64,000 nucleotides of DNA from Methanolinea sp. (GCA_018263335.1 JADFCY010000003.1:62001-126000), one strand, 5' to 3'. Positions 37,051 through 48,222 are shown, counted from the stretch's first letter. A program made the numbers and translations. The notes: a model not told the origin generated them from the sequence alone.

Positions 37051-38982
37051 TTATTCGGCTGCCTTCTTCTTCAGTTCCCCGATCATGTCCCGCATCCGGA
37101 TGGCCTCCTCGAAGTCCAGGCGATCGGCCGCCTGGTGCATCCGTGCTTCAAGCTCGACGAGGAGGTTCGGAATTTCAGATTTCGGGATGTGCCGCGTGTC
37201 CTTGATGTCGACCTCCTTCTCGGGGACGGGTTTCCGTATCGTCTGCGGGGTGATGTGGTGGGTGGCATTGTACTCGAGCTGGAGCGCCCTCCTCCTCTCG
37301 GTCTCCGCAACGGCCTCGCGGATCGAGCCGGTGAGGGTGTCTGCGTACAGCACCACCCGGGAGTTCGCGTTCCGGGCGGCCCTCCCGATGATCTGGATGA
37401 GGCTGCGGGCATCACGCAGGAACCCCTCCTTGTCCGCGTCCAGTATCCCGATGAACCCGACTTCAGGGATATCGAGCCCCTCACGGAGCAGGTTGATCCC
37501 GACAAGGACATCGAACCTGCCCAGGCGGAGCTGGCGGATGATCTCGGTTCGCTCGAGGGTATCGATCTCCGAGTGGAGGTATCGGGTGCGAATGCCTTTT
37601 TCGGCAAGGTAGTCCGTGAACTCTTCTGCAAGCTTCTTCGTGAGGGTGGTGAGCAGGACTCGGTCGCCCCTGGCTACCGTCTCCCTGATCTCCCTGATGA
37701 CGTCCTCTGTCTGGCCTTCTGTCTTCCGTATCATCACCACGGGGTCGACGAGGCCAGTGGGCCGGATGATCTGCTCGACGACCCGTGCCGAGTGCGAGAT
37801 CTCGTACTCGGCAGGGGTGGCCGAGACGAAGATAGCCTGGCGCATGTACTGTTCGAACTCCCGAAACATCAGGGGGCGGTTGTCGAAGGCGCTTGGCAGC
37901 CGGAAGCCGTAATCGACAAGGGCCTTCTTCCTCGAGCGATCGCCATGGTACATCCCGTGGAGCTGCGGGATGGTCTGGTGGCTCTCGTCGATGAAGAGGA
38001 GGAAGTCATGGGGGAAGTAGTCGAGCAGGCAGTATGGCTTCTCCCCCGGTTTCCTGAAATCGAAGTGACGGGAGTAGTTCTCGATCCCCTTGCAGGACCC
38101 GGTCTCCTCGATCATCTCAAGGTCGTAGTTGGTCCTCTGCTCGAGCCGGTGGGCCTCGATCATGCCGAGTTCGGGCAGGCGCTGCTGCAGTTCCTCCCGG
38201 ATCGAGGCAAGCGCCTGCCGCTGGATATCCTGTGGGATTACATAGTGCCGGGCCGGGTAGACATGGAAGTACCGGAGCTGCTCCTTCACCCTGCCAGAGG
38301 CCTTCTCCACCTCCACGATCCGCTCGACCTCGTCGCCGAAGAGCTCGATCCTGATGATGTCCTGGAAGTACCCTGGGATCAGGTCGATGGTGTCACCTTT
38401 CACGCGGAACCGGCCAGGCTGGAGCTCAAGGTCGTTCCTCTCGTACTGCCCGGTGACGAGGTTTTCCACAATCTGCTTCCTGGAGATCCGGTCCCCGACC
38501 TTCAGCTCAAAGCCCATCTCCCTGAAGTGCTCGGGCCGGCCGAGGCCATAGATGCACGAGACCGATGCCACGACGATCACGTCCCGCCGGGAGAGGAGTG
38601 ACGCAGTGGCAGAGAGGCGCATCATCTCGATCTTCGGGTTGATCTGCGCATCCTTCTCGATGTACTGGTCCTTCTGGGGGAGGTAAGACTCGGGCTGGTA
38701 GTAGTCGTAATATGAGACGAAGTATTCTACCCGGTTCCTGGGGAAGAACTCGCGAAACTCGTTCCAGAGCTGCGCCGCGAGTGTCTTGTTGTGTGCGATC
38801 ACGAGCGTAGGGCGCTGCACCCTGGCGATGACGTTTGCCATCGTGAAGGTCTTTCCGGACCCTGTCACCCCGAGAAGCGTCTGGAAGCGGTCCCCCCGCT
38901 CGATTCCCTCCACAAGCCTGTCGATTGCGTCCGGCTGCGACCCGCGGGGGGAGAAGTTCGCAAAGAGCGAGAACCCGGTCAC
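37051..38982 (-). CDS. uvrB: Excinuclease ABC subunit B
   Basis: 643 residues. Helicase motifs include Walker [18 protein letters not shown], the beta-hairpin region [18 protein letters not shown] that inserts between DNA strands, DEXH-type [11 protein letters not shown] and [11 protein letters not shown]-terminal UVR domain ([17 protein letters not shown]) contacts UvrC. It verifies the lesion handed over by UvrA. Third gene of a uvrA-uvrC-uvrB operon, its ATG overlapping the uvrC stop by four bases. Confidence 0.97.
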   Translation of the reverse strand: MTGFSLFANFSPRGSQPDAIDRLVEGIERGDRFQTLLGVTGSGKTFTMANVIARVQRPTLVIAHNKTLAAQLWNEFREFFPRNRVEYFVSYYDYYQPESYLPQKDQYIEKDAQINPKIEMMRLSATASLLSRRDVIVVASVSCIYGLGRPEHFREMGFELKVGDRISRKQIVENLVTGQYERNDLELQPGRFRVKGDTIDLIPGYFQDIIRIELFGDEVERIVEVEKASGRVKEQLRYFHVYPARHYVIPQDIQRQALASIREELQQRLPELGMIEAHRLEQRTNYDLEMIEETGSCKGIENYSRHFDFRKPGEKPYCLLDYFPHDFLLFIDESHQTIPQLHGMYHGDRSRKKALVDYGFRLPSAFDNRPLMFREFEQYMRQAIFVSATPAEYEISHSARVVEQIIRPTGLVDPVVMIRKTEGQTEDVIREIRETVARGDRVLLTTLTKKLAEEFTDYLAEKGIRTRYLHSEIDTLERTEIIRQLRLGRFDVLVGINLLREGLDIPEVGFIGILDADKEGFLRDARSLIQIIGRAARNANSRVVLYADTLTGSIREAVAETERRRALQLEYNATHHITPQTIRKPVPEKEVDIKDTRHIPKSEIPNLLVELEARMHQAADRLDFEEAIRMRDMIGELKKKAAE

Positions 38983-40529
38983 CGGATCACCTTCTTCCTT
39001 CGGAGAAGCCTGTGGTAGGCGACGGCAAACCGGTGGGCTTCGTCTCGTATCTCCTGGAGAAAGAGCGAGGCCTTCTCCTGCTTCCTGACCGGGAGCGGGT
39101 GGGCGGAGCCTGGCACATAGATCTCCTCCTCCCTCTTTGCAAGCGCGATCACGGGGATCGCAAGGCCAAGAGCTTTCAGGGCAGAGTGTGAGGCGCTGAG
39201 CTGAGCCTTTCCACCGTCCACCATGACGAGGTCGGGGAGTGGTTCGCCCTCCTCCGAAAGCCTCCTGTACCTGCGGGTCACCACCTCGCCGATCGCGCGC
39301 GGGTCATCGATGCCATCGACAGTCCTGATCCGGAACCTCCGGTAGTTCCGCTTGTCGGGACGACCGTCCCGGAACTGGACCATCGACCCCACGACCTCGC
39401 TCCCTGCAAGGTGCGAGATATCGAAACACTCGATCACCCGGGGAAGGTCGTCCATGGCGAGCTTCTCCCGGAGTTCCTCGAGCTTGATGTCATCGCCGAA
39501 ATGCGCGATCTCGATGTTTGTTCTCACAAGGGAGAGGAGGCGGCGCTTGGCACCAATCCGGGGCACTGTGACGGTCACCTTCCGCCCTTTCTGGAGCGAG
39601 AGGAACTCGCAGACATCCGTGTCGACCTCGACCGGGAGGATGAGCTCTCCCGGGGGGGCGTGCGCAGAATAGTACTGGACGAGGAACTCCTCCAGGAACT
39701 CCTCGCCCTCGTCGAAGACAAACTCCTTCTTGTTGACAAGGGTGCCCCGGTGGACATTGAAGAGCATGAGGTAGACACGCCCCTCGTGCGCCAGGAAGTT
39801 GACGATGTCCTCGTCTGTCTCTGTCTGCCGTGCCATGTCCTGCCGGCGGGAGAGGTGTTCAAGTGCCTGGACCTGGTCGCGGAGGAGAAGCGCCCGCTCG
39901 TACTCGTGGGCCCTCGATCTCTCTTCCATCTCTTCTTTCAATGCCCTGATGATCTCGGGAGTATTCCCCTTCAGGACAAGGGAGGCCTGACGAACAAGCG
40001 CGGCATACTCTTCTTTTCCAATCTCTCCCTTGCAGGGAGCACTGCAGGTACCGATTGACGCGCGGAGGCACCCGCGGCGGGTGAGGGTTTTACAGCTGCG
40101 GAGTCGGAAGGTCTTTTTCACCACTCCAAGCACGTGGTCGCGCTCTGCCGCGGAAGTGAACGGTCCAAAGTAGGAGCCGTCCCCGGCCATTCTCCGGGCA
40201 ATGCATATGCGCGGGTAGTCGTCGTCGGTCAGGTGGATATAGGCGTACTGCTTGGCATCCTTCAGGTCGATGTTGAAACGCGGCTGGTGGGCCTTGATCA
40301 GGCTGTTCTCGAGGATGAGTGCTTCGACCTCGTTTGCCGTGACGATGTAGTCGATGTCTGAGACGAGGGAGACGAGGCGGCGTGTCTTCGCATCCTGCCC
40401 GCGCTTCTGGAAGTAACTCGCGACCCTCTTCTTAAGGTCTTTCGCCTTGCCCACGTAGAGTATCGTCCCCTCGCGGTCCTTGAAGAGGTAGCAGCCGGGG
40501 GCGACAGGGAGGAAAGCCGCGAGATTCAT
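38979..40529 (-). CDS. uvrC: Excinuclease ABC subunit C, lacking the C-terminal HhH domain
   Basis: 516 residues against ~600 in typical bacteria. The GIY-YIG nuclease for the 3' cut is at the start ([21 protein letters not shown]), then the four-cysteine region ([21 protein letters not shown]), the UVR domain ([14 protein letters not shown]) and the RNase H-like 5' nuclease ([33 protein letters not shown]). The protein ends 9 residues after that last motif, so the helix-hairpin-helix domain that follows in E. coli UvrC is absent. Its ATG overlaps the uvrA stop, so translation is coupled. Confidence 0.95.
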   Translation of the reverse strand: MNLAAFLPVAPGCYLFKDREGTILYVGKAKDLKKRVASYFQKRGQDAKTRRLVSLVSDIDYIVTANEVEALILENSLIKAHQPRFNIDLKDAKQYAYIHLTDDDYPRICIARRMAGDGSYFGPFTSAAERDHVLGVVKKTFRLRSCKTLTRRGCLRASIGTCSAPCKGEIGKEEYAALVRQASLVLKGNTPEIIRALKEEMEERSRAHEYERALLLRDQVQALEHLSRRQDMARQTETDEDIVNFLAHEGRVYLMLFNVHRGTLVNKKEFVFDEGEEFLEEFLVQYYSAHAPPGELILPVEVDTDVCEFLSLQKGRKVTVTVPRIGAKRRLLSLVRTNIEIAHFGDDIKLEELREKLAMDDLPRVIECFDISHLAGSEVVGSMVQFRDGRPDKRNYRRFRIRTVDGIDDPRAIGEVVTRRYRRLSEEGEPLPDLVMVDGGKAQLSASHSALKALGLAIPVIALAKREEEIYVPGSAHPLPVRKQEKASLFLQEIRDEAHRFAVAYHRLLRRKKVIR

Positions 40530-43333
40530 GCCCCTGCGATCATCCTCTGGAGGAATCTCCCGGTGTGGCTGTGGGGGTTTTCTGCCACCTCCTCGGGAGT
40601 CCCGGTAGCAACCACGTATCCCCCGCCATCTCCCCCCTCTGGGCCGAGATCGATCACATGGTCGGCTGACTTGATCACGTCGAGGTTGTGCTCGATCACG
40701 ACAACGGTGTTCCCCTTGTCGACCAGCTCGTTCAGGACTGCGATCAGCTTCTTTACGTCGTGGAAGTGAAGGCCCGTGGTCGGCTCATCGAGCAGGTAAA
40801 TGGTCCTCCCGGTGCCCCTCTTCGAGAGTTCGCGGGTGAGTTTGATGCGCTGGGCCTCTCCACCGGAGAGCGTGGTCGAGCTCTGCCCGAGCTTGATGTA
40901 CTCGAGGCCGACGGCTGCAAGGGTCTCGAGCTTGTTCCGGATTGCAGGGATGTGCTGGAAGAGTTCAAGGTTCTCCTCGACAGTCATATCCAGGACTTCC
41001 GCGATGTTCTTTCCCTTGTACTTTACCTCGAGGGTCTCGCGGTTGTACCTTGTCCCCTTGCACTCCTCGCACTCGATGTACACGTCCGGGAGGAAGTTCA
41101 TCTCGATCTTGATCATGCCATCCCCTTCGCAGGCCTCGCAGCGGCCTCCCTTCAGGTTGAACGAGAACCTCCCCGGCTGGAAGCCCCTGACCTTCGCCTC
41201 TTTCGTCGAGGCAAAAACCTTTCGTATCTCGTCAAAGACTTTTGTGTAAGTGGCGGGGTTGCTTCTCGGCGTCTTTCCTATCGGGCTCTGGTCGATGACG
41301 ATCACCTTGTCCACCTCGCCTTCGAACTCGAGGGCTCTGTACTTCCCGGGGTTGACCCGGGAGTGGTAGAGCCTCTTCTGGAGCGCCTGGTAGAGCGTGT
41401 CATAGATGAGGGTGGACTTGCCCGATCCCGAGACTCCGGTCACGACAGTGAAGACCCCCAGGGGTATCCGGACATCGATATCTTTGAGGTTGTTCTCACT
41501 GCAGCCGGTGATATGGATAGACTGGTTGCTGTTACGGCGAATGGATGGGGTTTCGATCTTCAGTGTTCCTGCGAGGTATTGCCCGGTGAGGGAATTTTTG
41601 TTTCCCGCAATCTGCCCGGGAGTTCCCTGCGCGACCACGTGGCCGCCGTGCAGCCCCGCGCCGGGTCCCATGTCCACCACGTAGTCTGCGCTCCTGATCG
41701 TATCCTCGTCGTGCTCGACCACGATCAGGGTGTTGCCGAGGTCGCGGAGCCTGCGGAGGGTATCGATGAGCTTCTGGTTGTCGCGCTGGTGCAGGCCGAT
41801 TGACGGTTCGTCAAGGACGTAGAGCACCCCCATAAGGTTCGATCCAATCTGCGTCGCGAGGCGGATTCGCTGGGCCTCGCCCCCAGAGAGGGTACCGGCG
41901 CTCCGCGAGAGGGTGAGGTACCCGAGTCCGACCTTCTCCAGGAAGTCAAGCCGCGCATTGATCTCTTTTAAGATCTGACGCGCGATCTCCTGCTGCTTCT
42001 CCGGCAGTTCGAGCTCCGCGAAGAATCTTATGCACCTGCTGACCGGCATGTTCGTGATATCTACAATCGAGTGGTCCTGGATTCGAACGGAGAGGACCTT
42101 CTCCTTGAGTCGCTTTCCATGGCAGCGGGGGCAGTCCGAGATGCGCATGAACTTCTCGAGCTCTCTCTTCCGGTACTCGGACTGGGTCTGGTGATAGAGC
42201 CGCTCGGACTGGGGGACGAGCCCCTCCCATTCTCCGGTGTGCGCCCAGTGTGCGTCGCCATTTCTCGTGCTCATCGAGAACCGGATGCGGTCTTTTGACC
42301 CGAACATGAGGGTGTCGTACTGGTCCTTCGTGAGGTCTCTTATGGGAGTGAGGACCGAGAAGCCGTAGTGCCTCGCCACCGCCCCGAGGTACTGGTTCCG
42401 GTACCCGTCAAGATAATTCCGGTAGAGGGCGACTGCGCCATCGGCAATGGACTTCGAATGGTCGGGGATGATGAGTTCCGGGTCAAATTCCATCCGTATC
42501 CCGAGGCCGTTGCACTCCTCGCATGCGCCAAAAGGGCTGTTGAACGAGAACATGCGGGGCTGGAGTTCCTCGAACGTGAGGCCGCAGACGGGACAGGCCA
42601 TCACCGACGAAAAGATCTGCTCTTTCCCGTCCGCGGTAAGGGCGATGATCAGTCCGGCCGACTTCACGAGCGCGTTCTCGCATGCCTCCGTCAGCCTGGA
42701 GCGGTCAGAGGCGTCCAGGCGGTCGATGACCACGTCAATGTCGTGCTTCTTGTACCGCTCGAGCGTCACCTCCTCATCGGTACGGTGGATCTCGCCGTTG
42801 ATCCGGACCCTTGTGTAACCCTCACGGTTGAGGTCCTTCAAGAGCTGCTGGTACGTCCCTTTTTTCTGCCGGACCACCGGTGCAAGGATGGTCACCGTGC
42901 CCCCCAGTTCTCCTGCGATCCGCTCCGCGATCCGTCCAGGGGACTGTGCCTCGATGCGGATGTGATGCTCAGGGCAGTAGGGTATGCCTATCCTTGCAAA
43001 GAGGAGGCGGAGGTAATCGTAAATCTCGGTGACTGTCCCCACGGTGCTTCGCGGGTTCTTGCTGGTACTCTTCTGCTCGATGGAGATCGCAGGGGAGAGG
43101 CCGATGATGGCATCCACGTCCGGCTTGTGCATCAGGCCCAGGAACTGGCGCGCGTATGCGGAGAGTGACTCGACGTACCGGCGCTGTCCCTCGGCATATA
43201 TGGTGTCAAACGCGAGTGTCGACTTCCCCGAACCCGAGAGGCCGGTGATGACGATGAATTTGTCGCGCGGCAGCTCAACGGTGATATTCTTGAGGTTGTG
43301 CTGGCGTGCGCCCTTAATAATGAGTTTCTTCAT
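40526..43333 (-). CDS. uvrA: Excinuclease ABC subunit A
   Basis: 935 residues from ATG 43333 ([20 protein letters not shown], the family N-terminus); upstream codons in frame are unlike UvrA. Two ABC ATPase modules carry Walker [10 protein letters not shown] and GVSGSGKST and two LSGGEAQRI signatures. Zinc modules are CPVCGL...CEEC in the first half and CEAC...CEEC in the second. The dimer scans DNA for lesions and loads UvrB. First gene of the coupled operon; nucleotide excision repair of this bacterial type occurs in mesophilic archaea and is thought to be acquired. Confidence 0.96.
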   Translation of the reverse strand: MKKLIIKGARQHNLKNITVELPRDKFIVITGLSGSGKSTLAFDTIYAEGQRRYVESLSAYARQFLGLMHKPDVDAIIGLSPAISIEQKSTSKNPRSTVGTVTEIYDYLRLLFARIGIPYCPEHHIRIEAQSPGRIAERIAGELGGTVTILAPVVRQKKGTYQQLLKDLNREGYTRVRINGEIHRTDEEVTLERYKKHDIDVVIDRLDASDRSRLTEACENALVKSAGLIIALTADGKEQIFSSVMACPVCGLTFEELQPRMFSFNSPFGACEECNGLGIRMEFDPELIIPDHSKSIADGAVALYRNYLDGYRNQYLGAVARHYGFSVLTPIRDLTKDQYDTLMFGSKDRIRFSMSTRNGDAHWAHTGEWEGLVPQSERLYHQTQSEYRKRELEKFMRISDCPRCHGKRLKEKVLSVRIQDHSIVDITNMPVSRCIRFFAELELPEKQQEIARQILKEINARLDFLEKVGLGYLTLSRSAGTLSGGEAQRIRLATQIGSNLMGVLYVLDEPSIGLHQRDNQKLIDTLRRLRDLGNTLIVVEHDEDTIRSADYVVDMGPGAGLHGGHVVAQGTPGQIAGNKNSLTGQYLAGTLKIETPSIRRNSNQSIHITGCSENNLKDIDVRIPLGVFTVVTGVSGSGKSTLIYDTLYQALQKRLYHSRVNPGKYRALEFEGEVDKVIVIDQSPIGKTPRSNPATYTKVFDEIRKVFASTKEAKVRGFQPGRFSFNLKGGRCEACEGDGMIKIEMNFLPDVYIECEECKGTRYNRETLEVKYKGKNIAEVLDMTVEENLELFQHIPAIRNKLETLAAVGLEYIKLGQSSTTLSGGEAQRIKLTRELSKRGTGRTIYLLDEPTTGLHFHDVKKLIAVLNELVDKGNTVVVIEHNLDVIKSADHVIDLGPEGGDGGGYVVATGTPEEVAENPHSHTGRFLQRMIAGA

Positions 43334-43520
43334 TCGTTCTGTCGCGTGTACGGTGTGGATGTGGATCCATATAGGAATGACTCTTGGGGTAGACTGGGGA
43401 GACTGCACCAGGGACCGGTAGTCACATACAGGTGCTGTCTTATGTAGAATCATGGAATACGGTCCGCACACTCAAATTCCGCACCTCCTTTTTGGAGATC
43501 GAGATGCAACCCTGACGTGA

Positions 43521-43529
43521 ACATATATA
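43521..43529 (+). promoter_or_regulatory. Putative TATA box for the pyrophosphatase gene
   Basis: ACATATATA lies about 100 bases upstream of ATG 43626. The predicted start near 43552 would leave a ~75-base leader with a GGAGAAG ribosome-binding site before the ATG. Confidence 0.45.
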
Positions 43530-43625
43530 CCGGACGCCGACTCGATTATATTGGACAATGGCAGGAAACCCGCCCTGTTGCGGGAATATCCCCGCAGTCT
43601 CCCCTCCACTCAGGAGAAGACCATC

Positions 43626-45242
43626 ATGAAGAACGTCTACATCATCGGGCACAGGCAGCCTGATACGGACAGCGTCGCGAGCGTCATTGGGTATGCAGAG
43701 TTCCTGAACCTGCGCGAACCGGGCCGTTATCTCCCTGCGGTCTGTGGACCGCTGAATGCCGAGACCCGTTATGCACTGGCGGAACTCCGGGTCGATCCCC
43801 CGCTTTTTGTCGAGAGCGTTGAACCATGCGTGGGTGACATCCCTGCATTCTATACCCAGCGTGCACCCGCCGGGATGCCAACCATCGATGTTGCGGCCAT
43901 GATGGACGAGTACGAGGTCAGGAACATCCCGATCGTGGACGATGAAGAGCGCCTGGTCGGGCTCGTCTCTGAGCACGGCCTTGCCAGGGCATACGTGACC
44001 CCCAAGCTCGAGGAACCGCTCACGATAGGCCCTATCCCGAGAGAGACCCTCGCACGCATCCTTGATGCACGGATCTGCAACGAAGGGCCGATGACCATCC
44101 ATGGCCGCGTCTACATCGTCATCGACGCCCTCCATGTGGCCCTCTCGCGCCTGGCAGCTACCGATGTGGCGATCGTCGGGGACAACGAGCCAACCCAGCT
44201 GGCTCTCCTTTCTGCCGGGATCGCGGTACTTGTGGTTGCAGAGGGAGCACCCGTTGGGGAGAGGGTCCTTGAGGCCGCCAGGAAGAACGGGGCCGCCGTC
44301 TTTTCCACTCCCCTCGACGCCTTCTCCGTCGGGAGGATGATGCACCTCTCGCTTCCGGCTGGAAAAGTAGTGGCCACCGATGTACCGGTGATCCGGCTTG
44401 ACGACACCCTTGCGGTTGCGAAGAAGATGGTGACCGACTCCAAGTACCGGACTGCATGCGTGGTGGACGAAAAAGGGGTCCTCCTCGGCATGATATCGCG
44501 AAACACCTTCCTGGACGACGTGCAGAAACAGGTCATCCTCCTCGACCACAACGAGTATGCCCAGGCGGTGGAAGGTGTCGAGTCTGCAGAGATCCTCGAG
44601 GTGATCGACCACCACCGCCTCGGGGCCATTACCACGCTCAAACCCGTCCGGTTCCAGAACGAGCCGCTGGGGTCCACCTCGACGATCATCACGAGGAAGT
44701 TCATGGACTCCGGCACCACCCCCTCGCCAGGGACGGCAGGAATGCTCCTGGCAGGGATCCTCTCTGATACTCTTGTCCTCAAGATGTCGACTACCACGCC
44801 CGAAGACATCGCGGCAGTTGCCTACCTCGAGCAGGTCACAGGAATGGATGCCGGGATCTTCGGGACCGACCTCATCCAGCACGGGATGGACCTCGAGCGC
44901 ACACCCATGCACCAGCTCCTCGCGCAGGACGTCAAGCGGTACACCCTCTTTGGAAAAGAGGTCGTCATTGCCCAGGTGATGACCGCATCCCGGATGTATG
45001 CGCAAGAGCATGGAACAATGATACAGGCAGAACTGGAGAAGTTACGGCGGGAACACGGTGTTGACCTGTACATGGTGCTCTTCACCGATATCATCGCCAA
45101 CCACAGCGACCTGTTTGCGGCAGGGGATCACGTGATACTGAATGCACTCGGGTACGAATCGCAGCCTGTAGGGCTCCCGGGGGTCATGTCAAGGAAAAAG
45201 GACTTCCTTCCGGTGTTCGGGGGCAGGCTGAGGGATTTATAA
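43626..45242 (+). CDS. ppaC: Manganese-dependent inorganic pyrophosphatase with CBS and DRTGG domains
   Basis: 538 residues. The DHH-type family II pyrophosphatase is split by a regulatory insert. The N-terminal metal site is GHRQPDTDSVASVIG; after the insert come LLDHNEYAQA, VIDHHRLGAI and GSTSTIITRKF, and the C-terminal DHHA2-type domain has YMVLFTDIIANHSDL. The insert (residues ~70-310) has two CBS motifs (NIPIVDDEERLVGLVSEHG, TACVVDEKGVLLGMISRN) around a DRTGG-like domain, a layout known to be inhibited by AMP/ADP and activated by ATP or diadenosine polyphosphates. ATG 43626 follows GGAGAAG. Confidence 0.93.
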   Translation: MKNVYIIGHRQPDTDSVASVIGYAEFLNLREPGRYLPAVCGPLNAETRYALAELRVDPPLFVESVEPCVGDIPAFYTQRAPAGMPTIDVAAMMDEYEVRNIPIVDDEERLVGLVSEHGLARAYVTPKLEEPLTIGPIPRETLARILDARICNEGPMTIHGRVYIVIDALHVALSRLAATDVAIVGDNEPTQLALLSAGIAVLVVAEGAPVGERVLEAARKNGAAVFSTPLDAFSVGRMMHLSLPAGKVVATDVPVIRLDDTLAVAKKMVTDSKYRTACVVDEKGVLLGMISRNTFLDDVQKQVILLDHNEYAQAVEGVESAEILEVIDHHRLGAITTLKPVRFQNEPLGSTSTIITRKFMDSGTTPSPGTAGMLLAGILSDTLVLKMSTTTPEDIAAVAYLEQVTGMDAGIFGTDLIQHGMDLERTPMHQLLAQDVKRYTLFGKEVVIAQVMTASRMYAQEHGTMIQAELEKLRREHGVDLYMVLFTDIIANHSDLFAAGDHVILNALGYESQPVGLPGVMSRKKDFLPVFGGRLRDL

Positions 45243-45264
45243 CAAGTGTTTTACTTGCGGGCTC

Positions 45265-45543
45265 TCACTCGGCCTCTTCTTCATCATCGAGTATCTGGAG
45301 ATCCCACTCGTCCTCATCGAATGCAATGGTCCCTCTCCCCTCGCATACGGGACAGGAGATCTTTTCAGGAACCCCGTTGCAGGCATCAGGAGGAGTGTCT
45401 TCGTTCAGGGCTATCTCGTCTTCGGTGGGAATATGGAAATATTTCTTCAGGGTATGGGACTTCAACGCCTCGCAGAGCCGGTGCTCCTCGTTTGGGACCT
45501 CCCCCGTCCCATTGCAGTGGCGGCAGCGCAGGAGGATAGTCAT
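45265..45543 (-). CDS. Small DnaJ-type zinc-finger protein
   Basis: 92 residues with two CxxCxGxG motifs (CRHCNGTG at residue 7 and CPVCEGRG near residue 64), the same repeat that binds zinc in DnaJ, where four are used; two would make one zinc site. The C-terminal tail is acidic (FDEDEWDLQILDDEEEAE). No J domain is present. It is convergent with the pyrophosphatase gene 22 bases away. Role unknown; a zinc-dependent protein- or RNA-binding module is inferred. Confidence 0.75.
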   Translation of the reverse strand: MTILLRCRHCNGTGEVPNEEHRLCEALKSHTLKKYFHIPTEDEIALNEDTPPDACNGVPEKISCPVCEGRGTIAFDEDEWDLQILDDEEEAE

Positions 45544-45943
45544 GGCTGTTTATCTCTCCTCCATTTTCCTGTTATGAGCACCGATAAAAAATACGATGCT
45601 TTGGGAAGGTTCGTGATTCTCATCAGGCCCTGGGGTAATCTTTCTTCCGTATTACGATTCTTGCGTGGATGGGGAAAAAAAGCCTGCGGAATGATGCCTG
45701 GGGGACAGTATCCCCACGTGCAGCCATCACGAACCGGAGCGGTTTTGAGGTTCCTGGCCTTCCCCATGTGGGGCATGGAGCCTGAATGGACCTTTCAATC
45801 ATCCATGGATATGGCGGCGATCTCTTCTTTCGCTGTGAGATGGCTTATCAGATAAGTCCGGGTCAGTTTTTCAAATCATTGACCTGTATTCATTGTGCGA
45901 CAAAATTGACATTATCTCACGCCTGACCGAGATCAAAGGTGAA
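45544..45943. other. Intergenic region before tRNA-Arg
   Basis: About 400 bases without a convincing gene. A plus-strand frame at 45433-45855 overlaps the zinc-finger gene in antisense and reads like noise. The right end contains the tRNA promoter. Confidence 0.4.
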
Positions 45944-45953
45944 TTATTTAAAC
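45944..45953 (+). promoter_or_regulatory. TATA box for tRNA-Arg
   Basis: TTATTTAAAC is centred about 33 bases before the mature tRNA 5' end, as expected for an archaeal tRNA promoter with a short leader. Confidence 0.55.
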
Positions 45954-45981
45954 ATTCAGGCGAGATAATTATAGCCAGGTT

Positions 45982-46053
45982 GTCCCGGTAGGGTAGTGGA
46001 TATCCTAGAAGCCTGCGGAGCTTTTGACCCGGGTTCAAGTCCCGGCCGGGGCG
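45982..46053 (+). tRNA. tRNA-Arg, anticodon GCG
   Basis: 72 nucleotides fold as a cloverleaf. The acceptor stem pairs GTCCCGG with CCGGGGC. The D arm has G10-U25 wobble and the GG of the D loop, the anticodon stem pairs GAAGC with GCTTT around CTGCGGA (anticodon GCG at 46015-46017), a 4-base variable loop follows, and the T stem CCGGG/CCCGG closes TTCAAGT. The anticodon decodes CGC and CGU. No intron and no encoded CCA. A T-run (46056-46060) follows as a likely terminator. Confidence 0.93.
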
Positions 46054-46187
46054 TCTTTTTGGAGCGAGGAAGATTCTCTTCCCCGTTTTCCGTTGTGCTC
46101 TCAACGCACGTCCAATTGGTGAGGTATTTCTCACGAGACCTTGCCAGGTATCCGGGTTCCCGTGAAACCCGCATTGCCCACACCGGA

Positions 46188-46199
46188 ATATACTAATAT
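46188..46199 (+). promoter_or_regulatory. Putative TATA box for cooS
   Basis: AATATACTAATA lies ~50 bases upstream of ATG 46243, predicting a start near 46220 and a short leader containing a GGTGA ribosome-binding site. Confidence 0.45.
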
Positions 46200-46242
46200 C
46201 CCCTCCATCCGACATCCTCCCTATCAGAGTGGTGACCTGACC

Positions 46243-48201
46243 ATGGCCAAAGAGCAGAAACCCGTGATGATCAGGGAGAAGATTGAGGTTTGCGAGCTGG
46301 ATCGCGTCCGTCTTGCCCTGATGAACCCCCAGCTGATCGAGCAGAAGAAGGAGGAACGAACGTTCGATGAATCGGCAAAACCGTACCTCGAACTGACGAT
46401 GAAAGAAGGAATTGAGACTGTCTGGGACCGCTATGAGATGCAGCAGCCTCCCTGCAAGTACTGCTCATCGGGGCTCTCCTGCACAAGGTGTGCAATGGGG
46501 CCATGCCGTATCATTCCTCCCACCCGCATCCGCGGGGTGTGCGGGGCGGATGCGGACCTTATCGTTGCACGCAACCTCCTCGATACTCTTGCCACCGGTG
46601 CCGCAGCCCACTCGGACCATGGACGGGAGATCGTCCTGACTCTGTATGGGATCGGGAAGGGGACCGTGAACGACTATGTCGTTTCTGACCGTGAGAAGTT
46701 GATCAGGATTGCGATTGAGTTCGGAGTGGATACAGAGGGAAGAGATGAAAAACAGATCGCCGCCGACCTGGGACGCGCGATGCTGGAGGAGTTTGGGACC
46801 GTGAAGGATTCTCTCCAGTTCGCCGCAAGGGCACCTCCCTCCACCCGCGGGATATGGGCGAACCTGGGCATCAGCCCGCGAGGAATCGATCGCGAGGTGG
46901 TTGACGCCATGCACCGGGTACAGATGGGGGTCGGAGCCGATTACCAGAACATTCTCCTGCATGGCCTCAGAACAGCCCTTTCCGACGGGTGGGGCGGCTC
47001 CATGATGGCTACCGAGATCTCAGACGTGCTGTTCGGTACCCCCGTCCCGAACGAATCCCGGGTTAATCTCGGGGTCGTGAAGAAGGACCACGTGAACATC
47101 TCGCTCCATGGCCACAACCCCATGCTCTCGGAAATGGTGGTAAAGGCAGCGAAGGACCCAGAGATCCTCGCGCGGGCAAAAGAAGCGGGTGCGCAGGGGA
47201 TCAACCTCGTTGGGCTTTGCTGCACGGGAAACGAACTCCTGATGCGAAAAGGCGTCCCAAATGCAGGCAACCACTTCAACCAGGAGCTGTTGATCGCTAC
47301 GGGAGCGCTCGAGGCAATGGTGGTGGACTACCAGTGCATCTTCCCCTCGCTCCCCAGGACAGCCAGCTGCTATCACACTTTTATCATCTCAACGAGTCCG
47401 AAATCAAAAATCCCAGGTTCTTATTACTTCGAGTTCGAACCGGAGGACGCATACGCCACTGCGAGAGCCATCGTGAAGATGGCTGTCGACAACTTCCGGA
47501 ACCGGAACCCAGATCGGGTCTTCATCCCTGTGGAACCGGTGAAGGTGACCACCGGATTCTCGGTCGAGGCCATCAGGACCGCGCTCGGCGGCACGTTCAA
47601 GCCGCTGATCGAGCAGATCGCAGGCGGCAACATCCGGGGCGCGGTAGGAATAGTCGGGTGCAACAACCCCAAGGTAAAGCACGATTACGGCCATGTCACG
47701 CTCTCGAAGGAGCTGATCAGGCGGGACATCCTCTGCGTCGAGACGGGGTGTGCAGCAATCGCGTCCGGGAAGGCGGGACTGCTCCAGCCGTCGGCAGCCG
47801 CGATGGCCGGCCCCGGGTTGAAGGCAGTCTGCGAGTCGCTTGGGATACCCCCTGTCCTGCACATGGGCTCCTGCGTGGACTGTTCCCGCATCCTTCACCT
47901 CGCAGCAGAGCTCGGCAACGCCCTGAATGTCGGAATCCACAAGCTCCCCCTGGCGGGCGCCGCACCCGAGTGGTACTCCCAGAAGGCAGTCTCGATCGGA
48001 TCCTACTTCGTCGCGTCAGGAGTATTTACGGTACTTGGCGTCATGCCAAAGATCTCGGGGAGCCCGCCAGTGGTCTCCCTCCTCACGGAAGGGCTGAAAG
48101 GGGCGGTAAACGCCTCGTTCGCAGTCGAGCCTGACCCCCTGAAAGCCGCGGATCTCATCGCAGATCACATAGAGCGGAAGCGGATAGAACTGGGGATCTG
48201 A
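46243..48201 (+). CDS. cooS: Monofunctional Ni-Fe carbon monoxide dehydrogenase
   Basis: 652 residues, CooS type. The N-terminal cluster motif is PPCKYCSSGLSCTRCAMGPC: C80, C83, C88 and C100 fit the B-cluster, and C71/C74 (CX2C) fit a D-cluster of the [2Fe-2S] kind rather than CX7C. The Ni-Fe4-S4 C-cluster ligands lie in SLHGHNPMLSE, GLCCTGNELLMR, IVGCNNPK, CVETGCAAIASGKAG and MGSCVDCSR. It oxidises CO to CO2 reversibly. ATG 46243 follows GGTGA; upstream residues do not match. The maturation ATPase is next, but no acetyl-CoA synthase or hydrogenase genes are near, so its electron partner is unknown. Confidence 0.95.
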   Translation: MAKEQKPVMIREKIEVCELDRVRLALMNPQLIEQKKEERTFDESAKPYLELTMKEGIETVWDRYEMQQPPCKYCSSGLSCTRCAMGPCRIIPPTRIRGVCGADADLIVARNLLDTLATGAAAHSDHGREIVLTLYGIGKGTVNDYVVSDREKLIRIAIEFGVDTEGRDEKQIAADLGRAMLEEFGTVKDSLQFAARAPPSTRGIWANLGISPRGIDREVVDAMHRVQMGVGADYQNILLHGLRTALSDGWGGSMMATEISDVLFGTPVPNESRVNLGVVKKDHVNISLHGHNPMLSEMVVKAAKDPEILARAKEAGAQGINLVGLCCTGNELLMRKGVPNAGNHFNQELLIATGALEAMVVDYQCIFPSLPRTASCYHTFIISTSPKSKIPGSYYFEFEPEDAYATARAIVKMAVDNFRNRNPDRVFIPVEPVKVTTGFSVEAIRTALGGTFKPLIEQIAGGNIRGAVGIVGCNNPKVKHDYGHVTLSKELIRRDILCVETGCAAIASGKAGLLQPSAAAMAGPGLKAVCESLGIPPVLHMGSCVDCSRILHLAAELGNALNVGIHKLPLAGAAPEWYSQKAVSIGSYFVASGVFTVLGVMPKISGSPPVVSLLTEGLKGAVNASFAVEPDPLKAADLIADHIERKRIELGI

Positions 48202-48222
48202 ACATCTCTGCCTTCTTCCACC

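Noticed and set aside
43334-43471. 46-residue extension of UvrA
   Set aside because: Upstream residues do not match the family; the conserved N-terminus starts at ATG 43333.
45433-45855. 140-codon plus-strand frame
   Set aside because: Overlaps the zinc-finger gene in antisense and has no supporting start signal.
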